NCBI GenBank assembly: GCA_963739375.1
Contig: CAVUAF010000014.1
Span: 744,001 to 808,000 of the forward strand
DNA length: 64,000 nt
Direction of reading: 5' to 3'
Source: CAVUAF01 sp963739375
GTDB taxonomy: Bacteria; Acidobacteriota; Terriglobia; Terriglobales; Acidobacteriaceae
Each line of letters begins with the position of its first letter. Within the stretch, counting starts at the first letter, position 1. The translations under genes were made by a program, and so were the position numbers. A model generated the notes under the pieces. The model searched no databases. It had not been told where the DNA came from and was given only the letters and a program-made list of their open reading frames with translations. Positions 8,251 to 17,552 of this stretch are shown piece by piece.

Positions 8251-9756
8251 GTGTCGCTGCGAGTCCGCTTTGCGCCGTCGCCCACCGGGTTTCTGCACGT
8301 CGGCAGCGCGCGCACTTTCATCTTCAACTGGCTCTACGCCCGCCACCACGGCGGCACCCTGATCCTCCGCCTCGACGACACCGACGTCGAGCGCAACACC
8401 GAGGCTTCGGTCGCCTCCATCTTCGACGGGCTGCGCTGGCTGGGGCTCGGCTGGGACGAGGAGTACCGGCAGTCGGAGCGCCTGGCGCTGCATCGCCAGG
8501 TGGCCGAGGCCATCTTCCAGAAGGGACTTGCCTACCGCGATTTCATCCCCGCGCACGAAGGGGAGAGCGTGAAGTCGGGGGCGCAGGGGCCGTGGCTGTT
8601 TCACCCGGAAATGCGCGCGATGTCGCGCGCCGAGAGCGACCGCCGCGCCGCTGCCGGCGAGCCGTTTGCGCTGCGCTTCCGCGTCCCGCGCGAGCATGGC
8701 GAGGCCGTGCGCTTCACCGACGCGGTCTATGGCGAGCAGGCGAAAGCCGCCGCCGACATCGAAGACTTCGCGCTGCTGCGCTCGGATGGCATGCCGACGT
8801 ATCACCTCGCCTCGTGCGCCGACGATGCCGACCTGCGCATCTCGCACATCATCCGCGGCCAGGACCACCTCTCCAACACCTTCAAGCACATCCTGATCTT
8901 CGAGGCCGCCGGCGCCGCCCCGCCGCAGTTCGCGCACCTGCCGCTGCTGGTCGCGCCCGACGGCACCAAGCTCTCCAAACGCAAGCACGGCCCGGTGGTG
9001 AGCGTCACCACGTATCGCGACGCCGGCTTCCTGCCCGAGGCCTTCGTCAACTTCCTCTGCCTGCTGGGCTGGTCGCCGAAGGACGACCGCGAGATGCTGA
9101 CGCGAGCGGAGCTGGTGGCCGCGTTTTCGCTTGAAGGCATCAACCGGGCGAATGCGGTGATCAATTTCAAGGAGCTGCGGGTGCCCCACCCTATCCCGGT
9201 TTTAGATAGGGTGGGAGCTTTGTATCCCGAAGAAACCTTCGACCCCAAGGCCGTCTGGCTGAACGCCGAGCACATCCGCGCGCTGCCCGTCGAGGAACTG
9301 AGCGCGCGCCTGTTGCCCATCGTGCGCGAGGCCGGGTTTGATGTTGCGGAAGAAAGAATGCGCCAGGTGACACCCCTCATCCGCGAGCGCATCAAGCTGC
9401 TGCGCGACGTGCTCACCGCCGCCGACTTTTTCTTCGTCGCGCAGTTGCCGCCCTACGATCCCGCCGAACTTATCCCGCAAAAAGGCGATGCGGCGATGGC
9501 GCGGCGGGTGCTGGAAAAGGCGCGCGCGGTGCTCGCGAAGACCGAGTTCACCCACGACGCGCTCGACCAGGCGCTGCGCGCCGCCGCGCAAGAGCTGGGG
9601 GTGAAAGCCGGGCAGATGTTCCAGCCCATCCGCGTCGCCGTCTGCGGCCGCAAGAATGCCCCACCGCTGTTCGAGACCCTGGCCGTGCTGGGACGGGAGA
9701 AGACGCTGGAGAGGATTGCGCAGGCTACGCGCCGTGTGGGGACGGACGCGTTGTGA
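8251..9756 (+). CDS. gltX: Glutamyl-tRNA synthetase with an in-frame palindromic insertion
   Basis: 501 residues from a GTG start; charges tRNA-Glu. Class I signatures are PSPTGFLHVGSARTFIFNW (HIGH region) and KLSKRKHG (KMSKS equivalent), with LRLDDTDVERN and YHLASCADDADLRISHIIRG. The anticodon-binding domain ends with RVAVCGRKNAPPLFETL. At residues of about 311-325 there is an extra VPHPIPVLDRVGALY exactly where the family runs from INFKE into FDPKAVWLN. It is encoded by a DNA palindrome (9185-9215). A second, detached copy of the 3' end lies at 11077-11160, beyond an inserted gene pair. Confidence 0.95.
   Translation: MSLRVRFAPSPTGFLHVGSARTFIFNWLYARHHGGTLILRLDDTDVERNTEASVASIFDGLRWLGLGWDEEYRQSERLALHRQVAEAIFQKGLAYRDFIPAHEGESVKSGAQGPWLFHPEMRAMSRAESDRRAAAGEPFALRFRVPREHGEAVRFTDAVYGEQAKAAADIEDFALLRSDGMPTYHLASCADDADLRISHIIRGQDHLSNTFKHILIFEAAGAAPPQFAHLPLLVAPDGTKLSKRKHGPVVSVTTYRDAGFLPEAFVNFLCLLGWSPKDDREMLTRAELVAAFSLEGINRANAVINFKELRVPHPIPVLDRVGALYPEETFDPKAVWLNAEHIRALPVEELSARLLPIVREAGFDVAEERMRQVTPLIRERIKLLRDVLTAADFFFVAQLPPYDPAELIPQKGDAAMARRVLEKARAVLAKTEFTHDALDQALRAAAQELGVKAGQMFQPIRVAVCGRKNAPPLFETLAVLGREKTLERIAQATRRVGTDAL
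9185..9215. repeat. Palindromic repeat inserted in frame inside gltX
   Basis: Perfect 11-bp arms CCCACCCTATC (9185-9195) and GATAGGGTGGG (9205-9215) with a 9-nt loop. It is read through in frame and adds about 15 residues to GltX. G+C-rich CCCACCC palindromes look like a dispersed intergenic family rather than coding sequence. Confidence 0.75.
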
Positions 9757-9780
9757 TGCATTGCCAGCCGACGCAACGAG

Positions 9781-10224
9781 TCATTTTCTCACCGGCAAGC
9801 GCGGCACGATGTACTCTTGGAACAGACGCCAGAGATAATCGCAATTCTCTCTCGATGCTTTAAATTCAAAATATGCCCGGCTAGCCAAATGGAATACCAT
9901 ATTGATTCGCGACTTCTCTGTAGCTTTTCCCGGCTCATAGTCCTGCTTTTTGATTATTAGATAACGAATAGGCAGTTGGAGTAAGGCAAGCTCGTAGTTC
10001 TCTTGGGCGGAAAAGTTCTTCGATTCCATAGCGAATGACTCTGAGAAGAATAGAATCGACTCAAGTTTCCGCTCTCCTTGCTCGGTGAGATAGTCGTTTA
10101 TGAACATCCAGCGAATTTCTTCCGGACAAAACGACGCATAGAAATCGTGAAGATATTTCGCTCTCGCCGTCAACGTTGTCGTGAGAGAGATCGCCTGCAT
10201 GTACTGCTCTAATTCTTCCCTCAT
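9781..10224 (-). CDS. Hypothetical protein, partner of the RelA/SpoT-like gene
   Basis: 147 residues, Phe/Tyr/Glu-rich and mostly helical in appearance (LEQYMQAISLTTTLTARAKYL, KYLHDFYASF, DYLWRLFQEYIVPRL). No family was recognised. The start overlaps the stop of the upstream RelA/SpoT-like gene by 4 bp (ATGA), so the two are probably co-translated. Base composition is visibly more A+T-rich than gltX or glnS, suggesting recent arrival. In toxSAS-type systems a small neighbour is often the antitoxin, and this gene is a candidate for that role. The pairing is inferred from position only. Confidence 0.65.
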   Translation of the reverse strand: MREELEQYMQAISLTTTLTARAKYLHDFYASFCPEEIRWMFINDYLTEQGERKLESILFFSESFAMESKNFSAQENYELALLQLPIRYLIIKKQDYEPGKATEKSRINMVFHLASRAYFEFKASRENCDYLWRLFQEYIVPRLPVRK

Positions 10225-11111
10225 AATCTTCCCCGGTACTGCTTTTCTCGAATTTCCATGATCATTCCTTCAACATAATGGAGAATGTGCCCCAGATAAT
10301 TTGCCGCGAACTCGTCGCTTCTGTAATCCCACTCCCAGCGCTCTTGTGTTGGCCGCTCCCTTCGGTCCTCATAGTATTTGTGCAGTAGCTGCCGGATCGT
10401 TTCCTGAAGCTGGGTCGTAATTTGTATTTCGATGGATAGGTCTATCCGTTCACTGTCCCAAGTCATTCTGGGCACTTCAAATGACCGCGAAATGTATGAG
10501 TGTGCCGCATAGTACCCGTCTTGTCGCGCCTCGAAATGTTTGCGGAAGGGCGGACCTTTCGTTTTGCAGAACGATTCCATACTGTCAACCACGAACTGAA
10601 CTCCGTCCATGTACTTTACTACCAACAGGGTGCGCAGTATGTCGCTTACGCGCGAGAAGCAGCTGCTTGGAATGAACCAGCCTCCGTCTGGCGCTTCTGG
10701 CCAATGCCTATTCTGAAGGATGTTTTTTCTGAAGGTCTTGTGAAAAAAGGAATCGAACGGCTTTATGGAAAGTTCGAGGCTGTGACCACTCATATGGAGC
10801 GGGAAACCGGTTTCCAACCGATACCGATCGTTAAACTCGATTAACTCCCGTTTCAGTTCGATCCAGAACGGGTCGCCCTCTAGGTCAGCCTTTGCCTTGG
10901 TCGTAACGGATTCATAGTACCGAGCAACCCGATCAAGATCACAGCTATGCTCTTTGGCGAGCCACTCCTTGTATTGCCTGACGGACGATGGTTTTTGTCG
11001 GTCGATGCGCCACCCGAAAACAATCCCGAGGATTCGGCAGGAGGTCTTCGCTTCAAGTTTGGGACTGGAGTATATACCGCGTGGCCGTGTGTGGCCGCAA
11101 AAACGCGCCAC
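10221..11111 (-). CDS. RelA/SpoT synthetase-domain protein (toxSAS-like candidate)
   Basis: Up to 296 residues. The sequence follows the RelA/SpoT nucleotidyltransferase layout: IKPFDSFFHKTFRKN matches the RxKxxxSxxxK region, RVSDILRTLLVVKYMDGVQ the metal-binding Asp strand, DGYYAAHSYI the GYRxxH substrate loop, and SIEIQITTQLQETIRQLLHKYY the EIQxRT-H helix. No HD hydrolase or regulatory C-terminus is present, so it is a stand-alone synthetase-type protein; those pyrophosphorylate GDP/GTP or, in toxic versions, ATP or tRNA. The GTG at 11111 lies inside the gltX remnant. I see no better ATG, GTG or TTG downstream, so the first 25-40 residues are uncertain. Low G+C. Confidence 0.7.
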   Translation of the reverse strand: MARFCGHTRPRGIYSSPKLEAKTSCRILGIVFGWRIDRQKPSSVRQYKEWLAKEHSCDLDRVARYYESVTTKAKADLEGDPFWIELKRELIEFNDRYRLETGFPLHMSGHSLELSIKPFDSFFHKTFRKNILQNRHWPEAPDGGWFIPSSCFSRVSDILRTLLVVKYMDGVQFVVDSMESFCKTKGPPFRKHFEARQDGYYAAHSYISRSFEVPRMTWDSERIDLSIEIQITTQLQETIRQLLHKYYEDRRERPTQERWEWDYRSDEFAANYLGHILHYVEGMIMEIREKQYRGRL

Positions 11112-11160
11112 CGCTGTTCAAAACGCTTGCCGTGCTCGAACGCGAGAAGGCGCTGGAGTT
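11077..11160 (+). pseudogene. Detached copy of the gltX 3' end
   Basis: 84 bp aligned to gltX 9630-9713 at a constant offset of 1447 bp, with about 16 mismatches by hand count and no gap. It keeps the gltX frame: RVAVCGRKNAPPLFKTLAVL then EREKALE. It has no start and loses similarity after 11160. It lies on the far side of the RelA/SpoT-like pair, so the pair is bracketed by two gltX 3' ends. It is also antisense to the first codons of the RelA/SpoT-like gene. Confidence 0.85.
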
Positions 11161-11183
11161 ACGCCGCCAGGGCGGGGCATTGG

Positions 11184-11456
11184 TCACGCCCGCCGCCGCC
11201 GGCTCTGGCTGTCCATGGCCGAGCGCAGCAGGCGGTTGATGCGCGTCTGGTAGCCCTTGCCCTGTGCTTTCAGCCACGCCAGCACGTCGGCATCGAGGCG
11301 GACCGTCACGGGTTTCTTGATTGGCCGGTAGAATTTGCCGACAACGGCGCGGCTCCAGTCGCGCACCTCGGGGCTGTCGGAAAGGTCGATGTCCTCATCT
11401 TTCAGCGACGTGAGCCCTCGGATTTCGCGGGCTTGCTTTTTGGATGGCTTGCTCAA
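11184..11456 (-). CDS. BrnA/DUF4415-type antitoxin-like protein
   Basis: 90 residues. The C-terminal half (VTVRLDADVLAWLKAQGKGY then QTRINRLLRSAM) is the ribbon-helix-helix-like BrnA/DUF4415 pattern of DNA-binding antitoxins. The N-terminus is charged (DEDIDLSDSPEVRDWSRAVVGKFYRP). Its start overlaps the stop of the upstream RelE-like gene by 4 bp. BrnA normally pairs with BrnT; here the adjacent toxin is RelE-like. It probably binds DNA and autoregulates the operon. Confidence 0.8.
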   Translation of the reverse strand: MSKPSKKQAREIRGLTSLKDEDIDLSDSPEVRDWSRAVVGKFYRPIKKPVTVRLDADVLAWLKAQGKGYQTRINRLLRSAMDSQSRRRRA

Positions 11457-11701
11457 CGGTACGCCTCGCTCCGATGCCGGACCGCGTGAATGTGCAGCGC
11501 ACCGTCCTGCTCTTCGGTGAAGCGGAGGCGGTAATCGCCAACGCGGAGGCGCAGCTCACCCGATTGCCCCTGCAACCGCCTGACATCACCCTCGCCGGTT
11601 TCGGCAAAGCGGTGAAGAGCAGAAAAGATGCGCAGCGCGGTCTCGCGATCGAGGCGGCGCACGTCCAGGCGAGCGCGCTCGGACCACTGGATTCTTCTCA
11701 C
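11453..11701 (-). CDS. RelE/ParE-family toxin
   Basis: 82 residues of the RelE/ParE fold: IQWSERARLDVRRLDRETAL, then RLQGQSGELRLRVGDYRLRF, then HIHAVRHRSEAY. RelE toxins cleave mRNA on the ribosome and ParE toxins poison gyrase; the Arg-rich LRVGDYRLRF with a C-terminal HRSEAY favours the RelE type. It is the middle gene of a three-gene operon with 4-bp overlaps on both sides (11453-11456 and 11698-11701). Confidence 0.85.
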   Translation of the reverse strand: MRRIQWSERARLDVRRLDRETALRIFSALHRFAETGEGDVRRLQGQSGELRLRVGDYRLRFTEEQDGALHIHAVRHRSEAYR

Positions 11702-11994
11702 GTGCGGTCTTTTTGGTTCCTCAGGTCAGCCGGCTTGGCGCCCAGCTCGGACAGCAGTTGGTCCTGCGGAATGCCCTCGCCGTTGCGTTTTTCAAACCAC
11801 GCCTTCGATTGGGCGACGGTAGCGCGTTCCGCTTCGCTCTCTGGTTCGTCGTCCACCGGAGCATTCGCCACCGCGCGCGCGACCGGATCCAGCATGGCTT
11901 CGAGAAGGTCCACGACGGCAGAGACCTGCCGCGGCGCGAGGCGCTCAATCAAGTCGTGCGCTTGCCGCTTACCGCTGGTAGTGTCGTCGGCCAT
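11698..11994 (-). CDS. Antitoxin-like protein of the RelE operon
   Basis: 98 residues, acidic C-terminally. The N-terminal half AHDLIERLAPRQVSAVVDLL resembles proteins that precede RelE-type toxins in Acidobacteriota and Cyanobacteria. The rest includes a conserved-looking DDEPESEAERATVAQSKAWF. It is the first gene of the operon, the usual place for an antitoxin. Assignment rests on position and composition, since no named domain is certain. With the BrnA-like gene there may be two candidate antitoxins for one toxin. Confidence 0.65.
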   Translation of the reverse strand: MADDTTSGKRQAHDLIERLAPRQVSAVVDLLEAMLDPVARAVANAPVDDEPESEAERATVAQSKAWFEKRNGEGIPQDQLLSELGAKPADLRNQKDRT

Positions 11995-12158
11995 CGGCTG
12001 TAATCTGTACTATATCGCATCGGCTTTGCCCGATGAGCGTCCGCGACGGCGGCCACGTGCCTGCAGCCGATTCCGGACCGCATCTGCCGAGTTCCGCACG
12101 CCTCCCGGCGACCGGCGGAGGAGATGGGTTAATATCAGTTGTTTGGTCGCATCTGCCG

Positions 12159-13866
<1,708 letters not shown>

Positions 13867-13869
<3 letters not shown>

Positions 13870-13955
13870 TTGAGCAATTGGGAAATTGAGTAATTGAGAA
13901 ATTGCGGGCGCGTGAAATTACTCAATTCCCCAATTTCTCAATTTCTGAATCACAT
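13867..13955. repeat. Word-permuted inverted repeat (AATTGAG family)
   Basis: The left arm is made of AATTGAG/AAATTGAG words (13867-13905). The right arm is TTACTCAATTCCCCAATTTC and similar (13916-13950), approximately complementary. It begins at the glnS stop codon and reaches the stop of the convergent downstream gene. Confidence 0.7.
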
Positions 13956-14501
13956 GATGAGTTCTTCGGTGCGGCGCACGATGGGGTGCTGGCGCTCCCG
14001 CAGCTCGTTCTTCACCAGGTTCAGCCCAAAGACGCAGCGCTCGAACTCGTGCGCCAGCCGCCGGAAGAGCGGGGCCACGCGCGCGTACTCGAAGTACTCG
14101 AACTTGGAGACGATGTAGTAGCTCTCCTTGCCCGCCTTCATGAAATCCAGGAAGCCTTCCAGGCGCTGCCGGCGCAGGCGGACGTGGTTGATGGCCTCGG
14201 GCAGCATGCCGGCGTAAAACAGGGTGTAGTCGCCGATGTGCTTGCGCACTTCGCGCTCGTGGTCGAAGGAGGGCGCGTCGCCGAAGATGGGATCGGACTG
14301 CAGCAGCATTTCGCCGACGTCGCTCAGCGGACGCCCGGCGGCGTTCCGCACCTTGTGCAGGTTCTCGACCTCGCAGAATTCCGTCAGCACGTTGGCGACA
14401 TATTCCTTGATGCCACTGTCGCGCAGCCCCACGCCCGCGGTGAAGCTCTCCTCCACCAGCTCGCGAAACATCTGCCGCAGCGGATGCGTTTCCGAAATCA
14501 T
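13950..14501 (-). CDS. Conserved hypothetical protein, helical
   Basis: 183 residues, no signal or membrane segment, strongly charged and probably all-helical. Segments such as HPLRQMFRELVEESFTAGVG, NLHKVRNAAGRPLSDVGEML, RKHIGDYTLFYAGMLPEAIN and ESYYIVSKFEYFEYARVAPL look like a genuine conserved protein. I do not recognise the family. It is convergent with glnS and followed on its 5' side by about 235 bp without a convincing gene. Confidence 0.6.
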   Translation of the reverse strand: MISETHPLRQMFRELVEESFTAGVGLRDSGIKEYVANVLTEFCEVENLHKVRNAAGRPLSDVGEMLLQSDPIFGDAPSFDHEREVRKHIGDYTLFYAGMLPEAINHVRLRRQRLEGFLDFMKAGKESYYIVSKFEYFEYARVAPLFRRLAHEFERCVFGLNLVKNELRERQHPIVRRTEELIM

Positions 14502-14737
14502 GTGGTCACCTCGCCCCGACTTGCCTGCCCTTGCGCCTTACTTAATCCCAATCCGCGGGCGTGCGCAATAGCCAATGGAGTTACGGCGGAATACCCGTCG
14601 GTAACATCGGCGGAAAACCCGCGCAGCGTGAGCCCCACCGCGCGCTACGAAAGAGGAACGTGGAAGCCCGGCGCCGGTTGCGGCACAGAAGGACGTACCC
14701 GGCGGCGCTGTCAGCCAACGCGGGACGTGGCTGCTGC

Positions 14738-15412
14738 TCAGTCCTGGGGAGCGGCGGCGGCATCTTGGGGCTTGGTGGCGACCAGGAACCACCAGGTTTC
14801 GCCGTTGCGGTTGCCAATGGGATGGAAGCTGGGCTGCGCGCGCAGGTCGGTGAAGCCATTGCGCTCCAGGTCTTCGCGCGCGAAGACCTGCGGCAGCTCG
14901 TGGCGGCGCTCGTAGGCTTCGCGCTCTTCGCCCTCGACCGCGAACTTGTCGATGATGCCCAGCACCCCGCCGGGCTTGAGCGCCCGCAGGATGCCCTGCA
15001 GCATGGCATCGTGCTGGCGGAATTCGTGGTAGGCGTTAACCACCAACGCGGCATCGAGCGTGGCGGCCCGGAGGTGCGGATCGTCGGGCGTGCTCTGCAC
15101 CACCTGCACCTGCTTCAGCCCGGCCTTCTCTACCCGGTCGCGCAGCGTGCGGATGGCATCGGCGCTGATGTCCACGGCGTACACCTTACCTTCGTCGCCC
15201 ACGCGCGCCGCCATGCGGAAGGTGAAGTAGCCGGGGCCGGCACCGATGTCGGCGATGGCGGAGCCGGGGTGCACGCCCAGCGCATCCAGCACCGCGGCGG
15301 GCTGCTGCCATTCGTCGCGCTGGCTCCAGTTCGAGTCGCGAGACTGCGCCGGGGCGGCAAGAAGAAAAGCGAGGGTGGCAAAAAACAGCGCGAGAGACCG
15401 GCGACGCATCAT
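14738..15412 (-). CDS. Secreted class I SAM-dependent methyltransferase
   Basis: 224 residues. The N-terminal signal-like segment (RRRSLALFFATLAFLLAAPA) is unusual for a methyltransferase. Motif I is AIADIGAGPGYFTFRMAARV, motif II VYAVDISADAI, and post-motif ALKPGGVLGIIDKF. The Q-R-D-E-W entry just before motif I is typical of a periplasmic-annotated methyltransferase group seen in Acidobacteriota and Proteobacteria. Substrate unknown. Whether it really acts outside the cytoplasm cannot be told from sequence. Confidence 0.85.
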   Translation of the reverse strand: MMRRRSLALFFATLAFLLAAPAQSRDSNWSQRDEWQQPAAVLDALGVHPGSAIADIGAGPGYFTFRMAARVGDEGKVYAVDISADAIRTLRDRVEKAGLKQVQVVQSTPDDPHLRAATLDAALVVNAYHEFRQHDAMLQGILRALKPGGVLGIIDKFAVEGEEREAYERRHELPQVFAREDLERNGFTDLRAQPSFHPIGNRNGETWWFLVATKPQDAAAAPQD

Positions 15413-15479
15413 GGCATCTTACGGCGAAGGCGGCCACGTGTAAAAACCTCGCAGCCTCGCAACGTGCAACCTGGTTTTC

Positions 15480-15938
15480 CTAGTTGGGCCGCTCGTCGTC
15501 TTTTCTCTTTTCCTTCTTTTCGCCGAGCAGGCGGGTATCGAGCGGCTTGCGGCTGGCAAAGCCTTCGTCGGTAGCGTGCCAGTGGGTGATGGCCTTTTCG
15601 CCCACCTTCCAGCACAGCAGAATGGTGGCCTCGCCGACACGGCAGGGGAAATCGAGCAGGCCCATATCGAGGTCCTTGACCTGGGCGCCGGTGGAGTGGA
15701 TTTCTTCGATGGCGTCCTTGGCGCGCTGCGCCGCCTTCTCGGCTTCCGCCTTGCGCCGCGCCACCTTCACGATGTCGAGCCGCACCCCGCCGTGCAGGAA
15801 GATGCGGTTGGAGAGCAGGTGCATTTCCGCCTCGACCTGTTCCACCGTTGTCTTCGCCTCCATCGCCGCGCGCAGCAGCGACTCCAGCACGGGGAGCAGG
15901 GTCTGGGCCTCCGGCAACGTGAAGATGCGGTCACTCAT
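15480..15938 (-). CDS. DUF2203 family protein
   Basis: 152 residues. It starts DRIFTLPEAQTLLPVLESLL, as is typical of DUF2203, followed by a long helical region (LLRAAMEAKTTVEQVEAEMH) and the C-terminal VKDLDMGLLDFPCR then CWKVGEKAITHWHATDEGF block conserved in the family. The function of DUF2203 is not known. An in-frame ATG at 15968 exists, but the ten residues it adds are encoded by an intergenic repeat, so 15938 is preferred. Confidence 0.85.
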   Translation of the reverse strand: MSDRIFTLPEAQTLLPVLESLLRAAMEAKTTVEQVEAEMHLLSNRIFLHGGVRLDIVKVARRKAEAEKAAQRAKDAIEEIHSTGAQVKDLDMGLLDFPCRVGEATILLCWKVGEKAITHWHATDEGFASRKPLDTRLLGEKKEKRKDDERPN

Positions 15939-15941
15939 AAG

Positions 15942-16008
15942 AAGCAATTGGCAATTAGCAGTTGGCACTTAGCCGGCGCGGGACCTGGACGGCCAAATGC
16001 TACATGCC
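15942..16008. repeat. Word-permuted inverted repeat (TTGGCA family), partial
   Basis: Left arm GCAATTGGCAATTAGCAGTT then GGCACTTAGCC. A shorter right arm has ACGGCCAAATGCTACATGCC. It lies between the DUF2203 gene and nadA and resembles the repeats at 8118 and 40463. Confidence 0.6.
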
Positions 16009-16022
16009 GGCGGGAGCGCTGC

Positions 16023-17126
16023 CTACTGGATCTCCAGCATGCGGTCCAGGGCCACGCGCGCCCAGCGCTTGATCTCCGGGGCGACCTTGATCTGGTTGAC
16101 CACGTTCTCGTCCACCAGGTTCTCCAGCGCCCAGCACAGGTGCTGCGGCGAGATGCGGAACATGGTGGTGCACAGGCAGCCGGAGTCGTCGAGCGTGATG
16201 ACCCGCTTGTCGTCGCACGCGAACTCCTTCGCCAGGCGGTTGACCAGGTGAATCTCCGTGCCCACGGCAAACTGCGTGCCTGCCGGCGCTTCTTTCACCA
16301 TCCTGATGAGGCGGTCGGTGGAGCCGATGCCGTCGGCCTTCTGGTACACCTCCCAGCGGCACTCCGGATGCACGATCACGCGGATCCCGGGATACTTGGC
16401 GCGCACTTTGTCCACGTGCTCGGGCAGGAAGCGCTGGTGCACCGAGCAGTGTCCCTTCCACAGGATGACCCTGGCACGCCGCAGCCGGTCGGGCGTGACC
16501 CCGCCGCCGATCAGGTACGGGTCCCACACCACCAGGTCGGTGAGCGGAATCCCCATGGCGTACGCGGTGTTGCGCCCGAGGTGCTGGTCAGGCAGGAAGA
16601 GGACGCGCTCGCTCTTGGCGAAGGCCCAGTCGAAGGCGCCCTGGGCGTTCGACGAGGTGCACACCACGCCCTCGCGCTCGCCGCAAAAGGCCTTGATGGC
16701 CGCGCTCGAATTCATGTAGGTGATGGGCGTAATGCTGCCCAGGCCGGCGTGGGCGAGTTGCTCCCAGCAGTCTTCCACCTGGCCGATCTCGGCCATGTCG
16801 GCCATGGAGCAGCCAGCATTCAGGTCGGGCAGGACCACGGCCTGGTTGTGGTGGCTGAGAATGTCGGCGCTTTCGGCCATGAAGTGCACGCCGCAGAAGA
16901 CGATGTAGCGCGCGTCGGCCTCGGCCGCGGCTTTCGCCAAGCGGTAAGAATCGCCGCGGAAGTCGGCGAAGCGGATGACCTCGTCGCGCTGGTAGTGATG
17001 TCCGAGGACGACGGCTTGGCCCGCCAGCGCGTCCTTGGCGGCGGCTATGCGCGCGTCCAGGGAACGGTCGGGCAGGACCAGGTAGTTGTCCAGGGAACAG
17101 ATGTCGGTGGTGACGGGAGTAGCCAC
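16023..17126 (-). CDS. nadA: Quinolinate synthase
   Basis: 367 residues from the GTG at 17126; condenses iminoaspartate with dihydroxyacetone phosphate to quinolinate for NAD synthesis, using a [4Fe-4S] cluster. Family features: LGHHYQRDEVI, FRGDSYRLAKAAAE, IVFCGVHFMAESADIL (first cluster Cys), NAGCSMADMAE, PITYMNSSAAIKAF, FLPDQHLGRN, HPECRWEVYQ (second Cys) and LDDSGCLCTTMFRISPQHL (third Cys). The open frame continues 42 codons upstream to 17252 but has no homology there. The chosen GTG has an AAGGCGG ribosome site about 6 bases upstream. nadB and nadC are not nearby. Confidence 0.95.
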   Translation of the reverse strand: MATPVTTDICSLDNYLVLPDRSLDARIAAAKDALAGQAVVLGHHYQRDEVIRFADFRGDSYRLAKAAAEADARYIVFCGVHFMAESADILSHHNQAVVLPDLNAGCSMADMAEIGQVEDCWEQLAHAGLGSITPITYMNSSAAIKAFCGEREGVVCTSSNAQGAFDWAFAKSERVLFLPDQHLGRNTAYAMGIPLTDLVVWDPYLIGGGVTPDRLRRARVILWKGHCSVHQRFLPEHVDKVRAKYPGIRVIVHPECRWEVYQKADGIGSTDRLIRMVKEAPAGTQFAVGTEIHLVNRLAKEFACDDKRVITLDDSGCLCTTMFRISPQHLCWALENLVDENVVNQIKVAPEIKRWARVALDRMLEIQ

Positions 17127-17252
17127 TTTTATTGCCGCCTTCAGCTCCGCGCGTCGGACTGGCGACCCTCGCGGAACGGGGATGTTGAAAGCATCCGCGG
17201 GCTCCAGTAGGACGTCGTCCCGGGCGTTGCACCCGGATCCCGTCACCGGCAC

Positions 17253-17552
17253 CTATCGCGCCGCCGCCGAGATGGCCCTACGGAGTTGTTGAAGCCCGTG
17301 GTTCTAGCTGCCTAATGGTTGGATGTCCGCCGCACGGGAGGGACGCAATATCCCAGCCCGCCCAGCAACCACCAAACCGTTGCGAGGCAACGCTCTATTG
17401 TCGCAAACCCGGGGCGGGGGTGCAAGCGACCTACCAGCCCAAGAAACGGGCCTTGTCGAAAGCCTAACGCGAGGGCTTGGGAGTTCCGAAGCGAGTGCGA
17501 GCCAGGCACGGGGAATTGCCGCAATGACGATTCGATATGCGCGGGCCCAGAA
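17253..17552. other. Intergenic stretch without a convincing gene
   Basis: About 300 bp between nadA and the mobile element. Short frames on both strands lack homology and codon bias. It should hold the nadA promoter (minus strand); I see no clear one. Confidence 0.5.

Noticed and set aside
14502..14737. Possible riboswitch between two minus-strand genes
   Set aside because: Some G+C-rich pairing is possible, but none of the conserved cores that I know (cobalamin box, TPP, SAM) is present.
15939..15968. Earlier ATG for the DUF2203 gene
   Set aside because: The ten extra codons come from the TTGGCA-type repeat. The same reasoning was applied to the upstream ATG of atpC.
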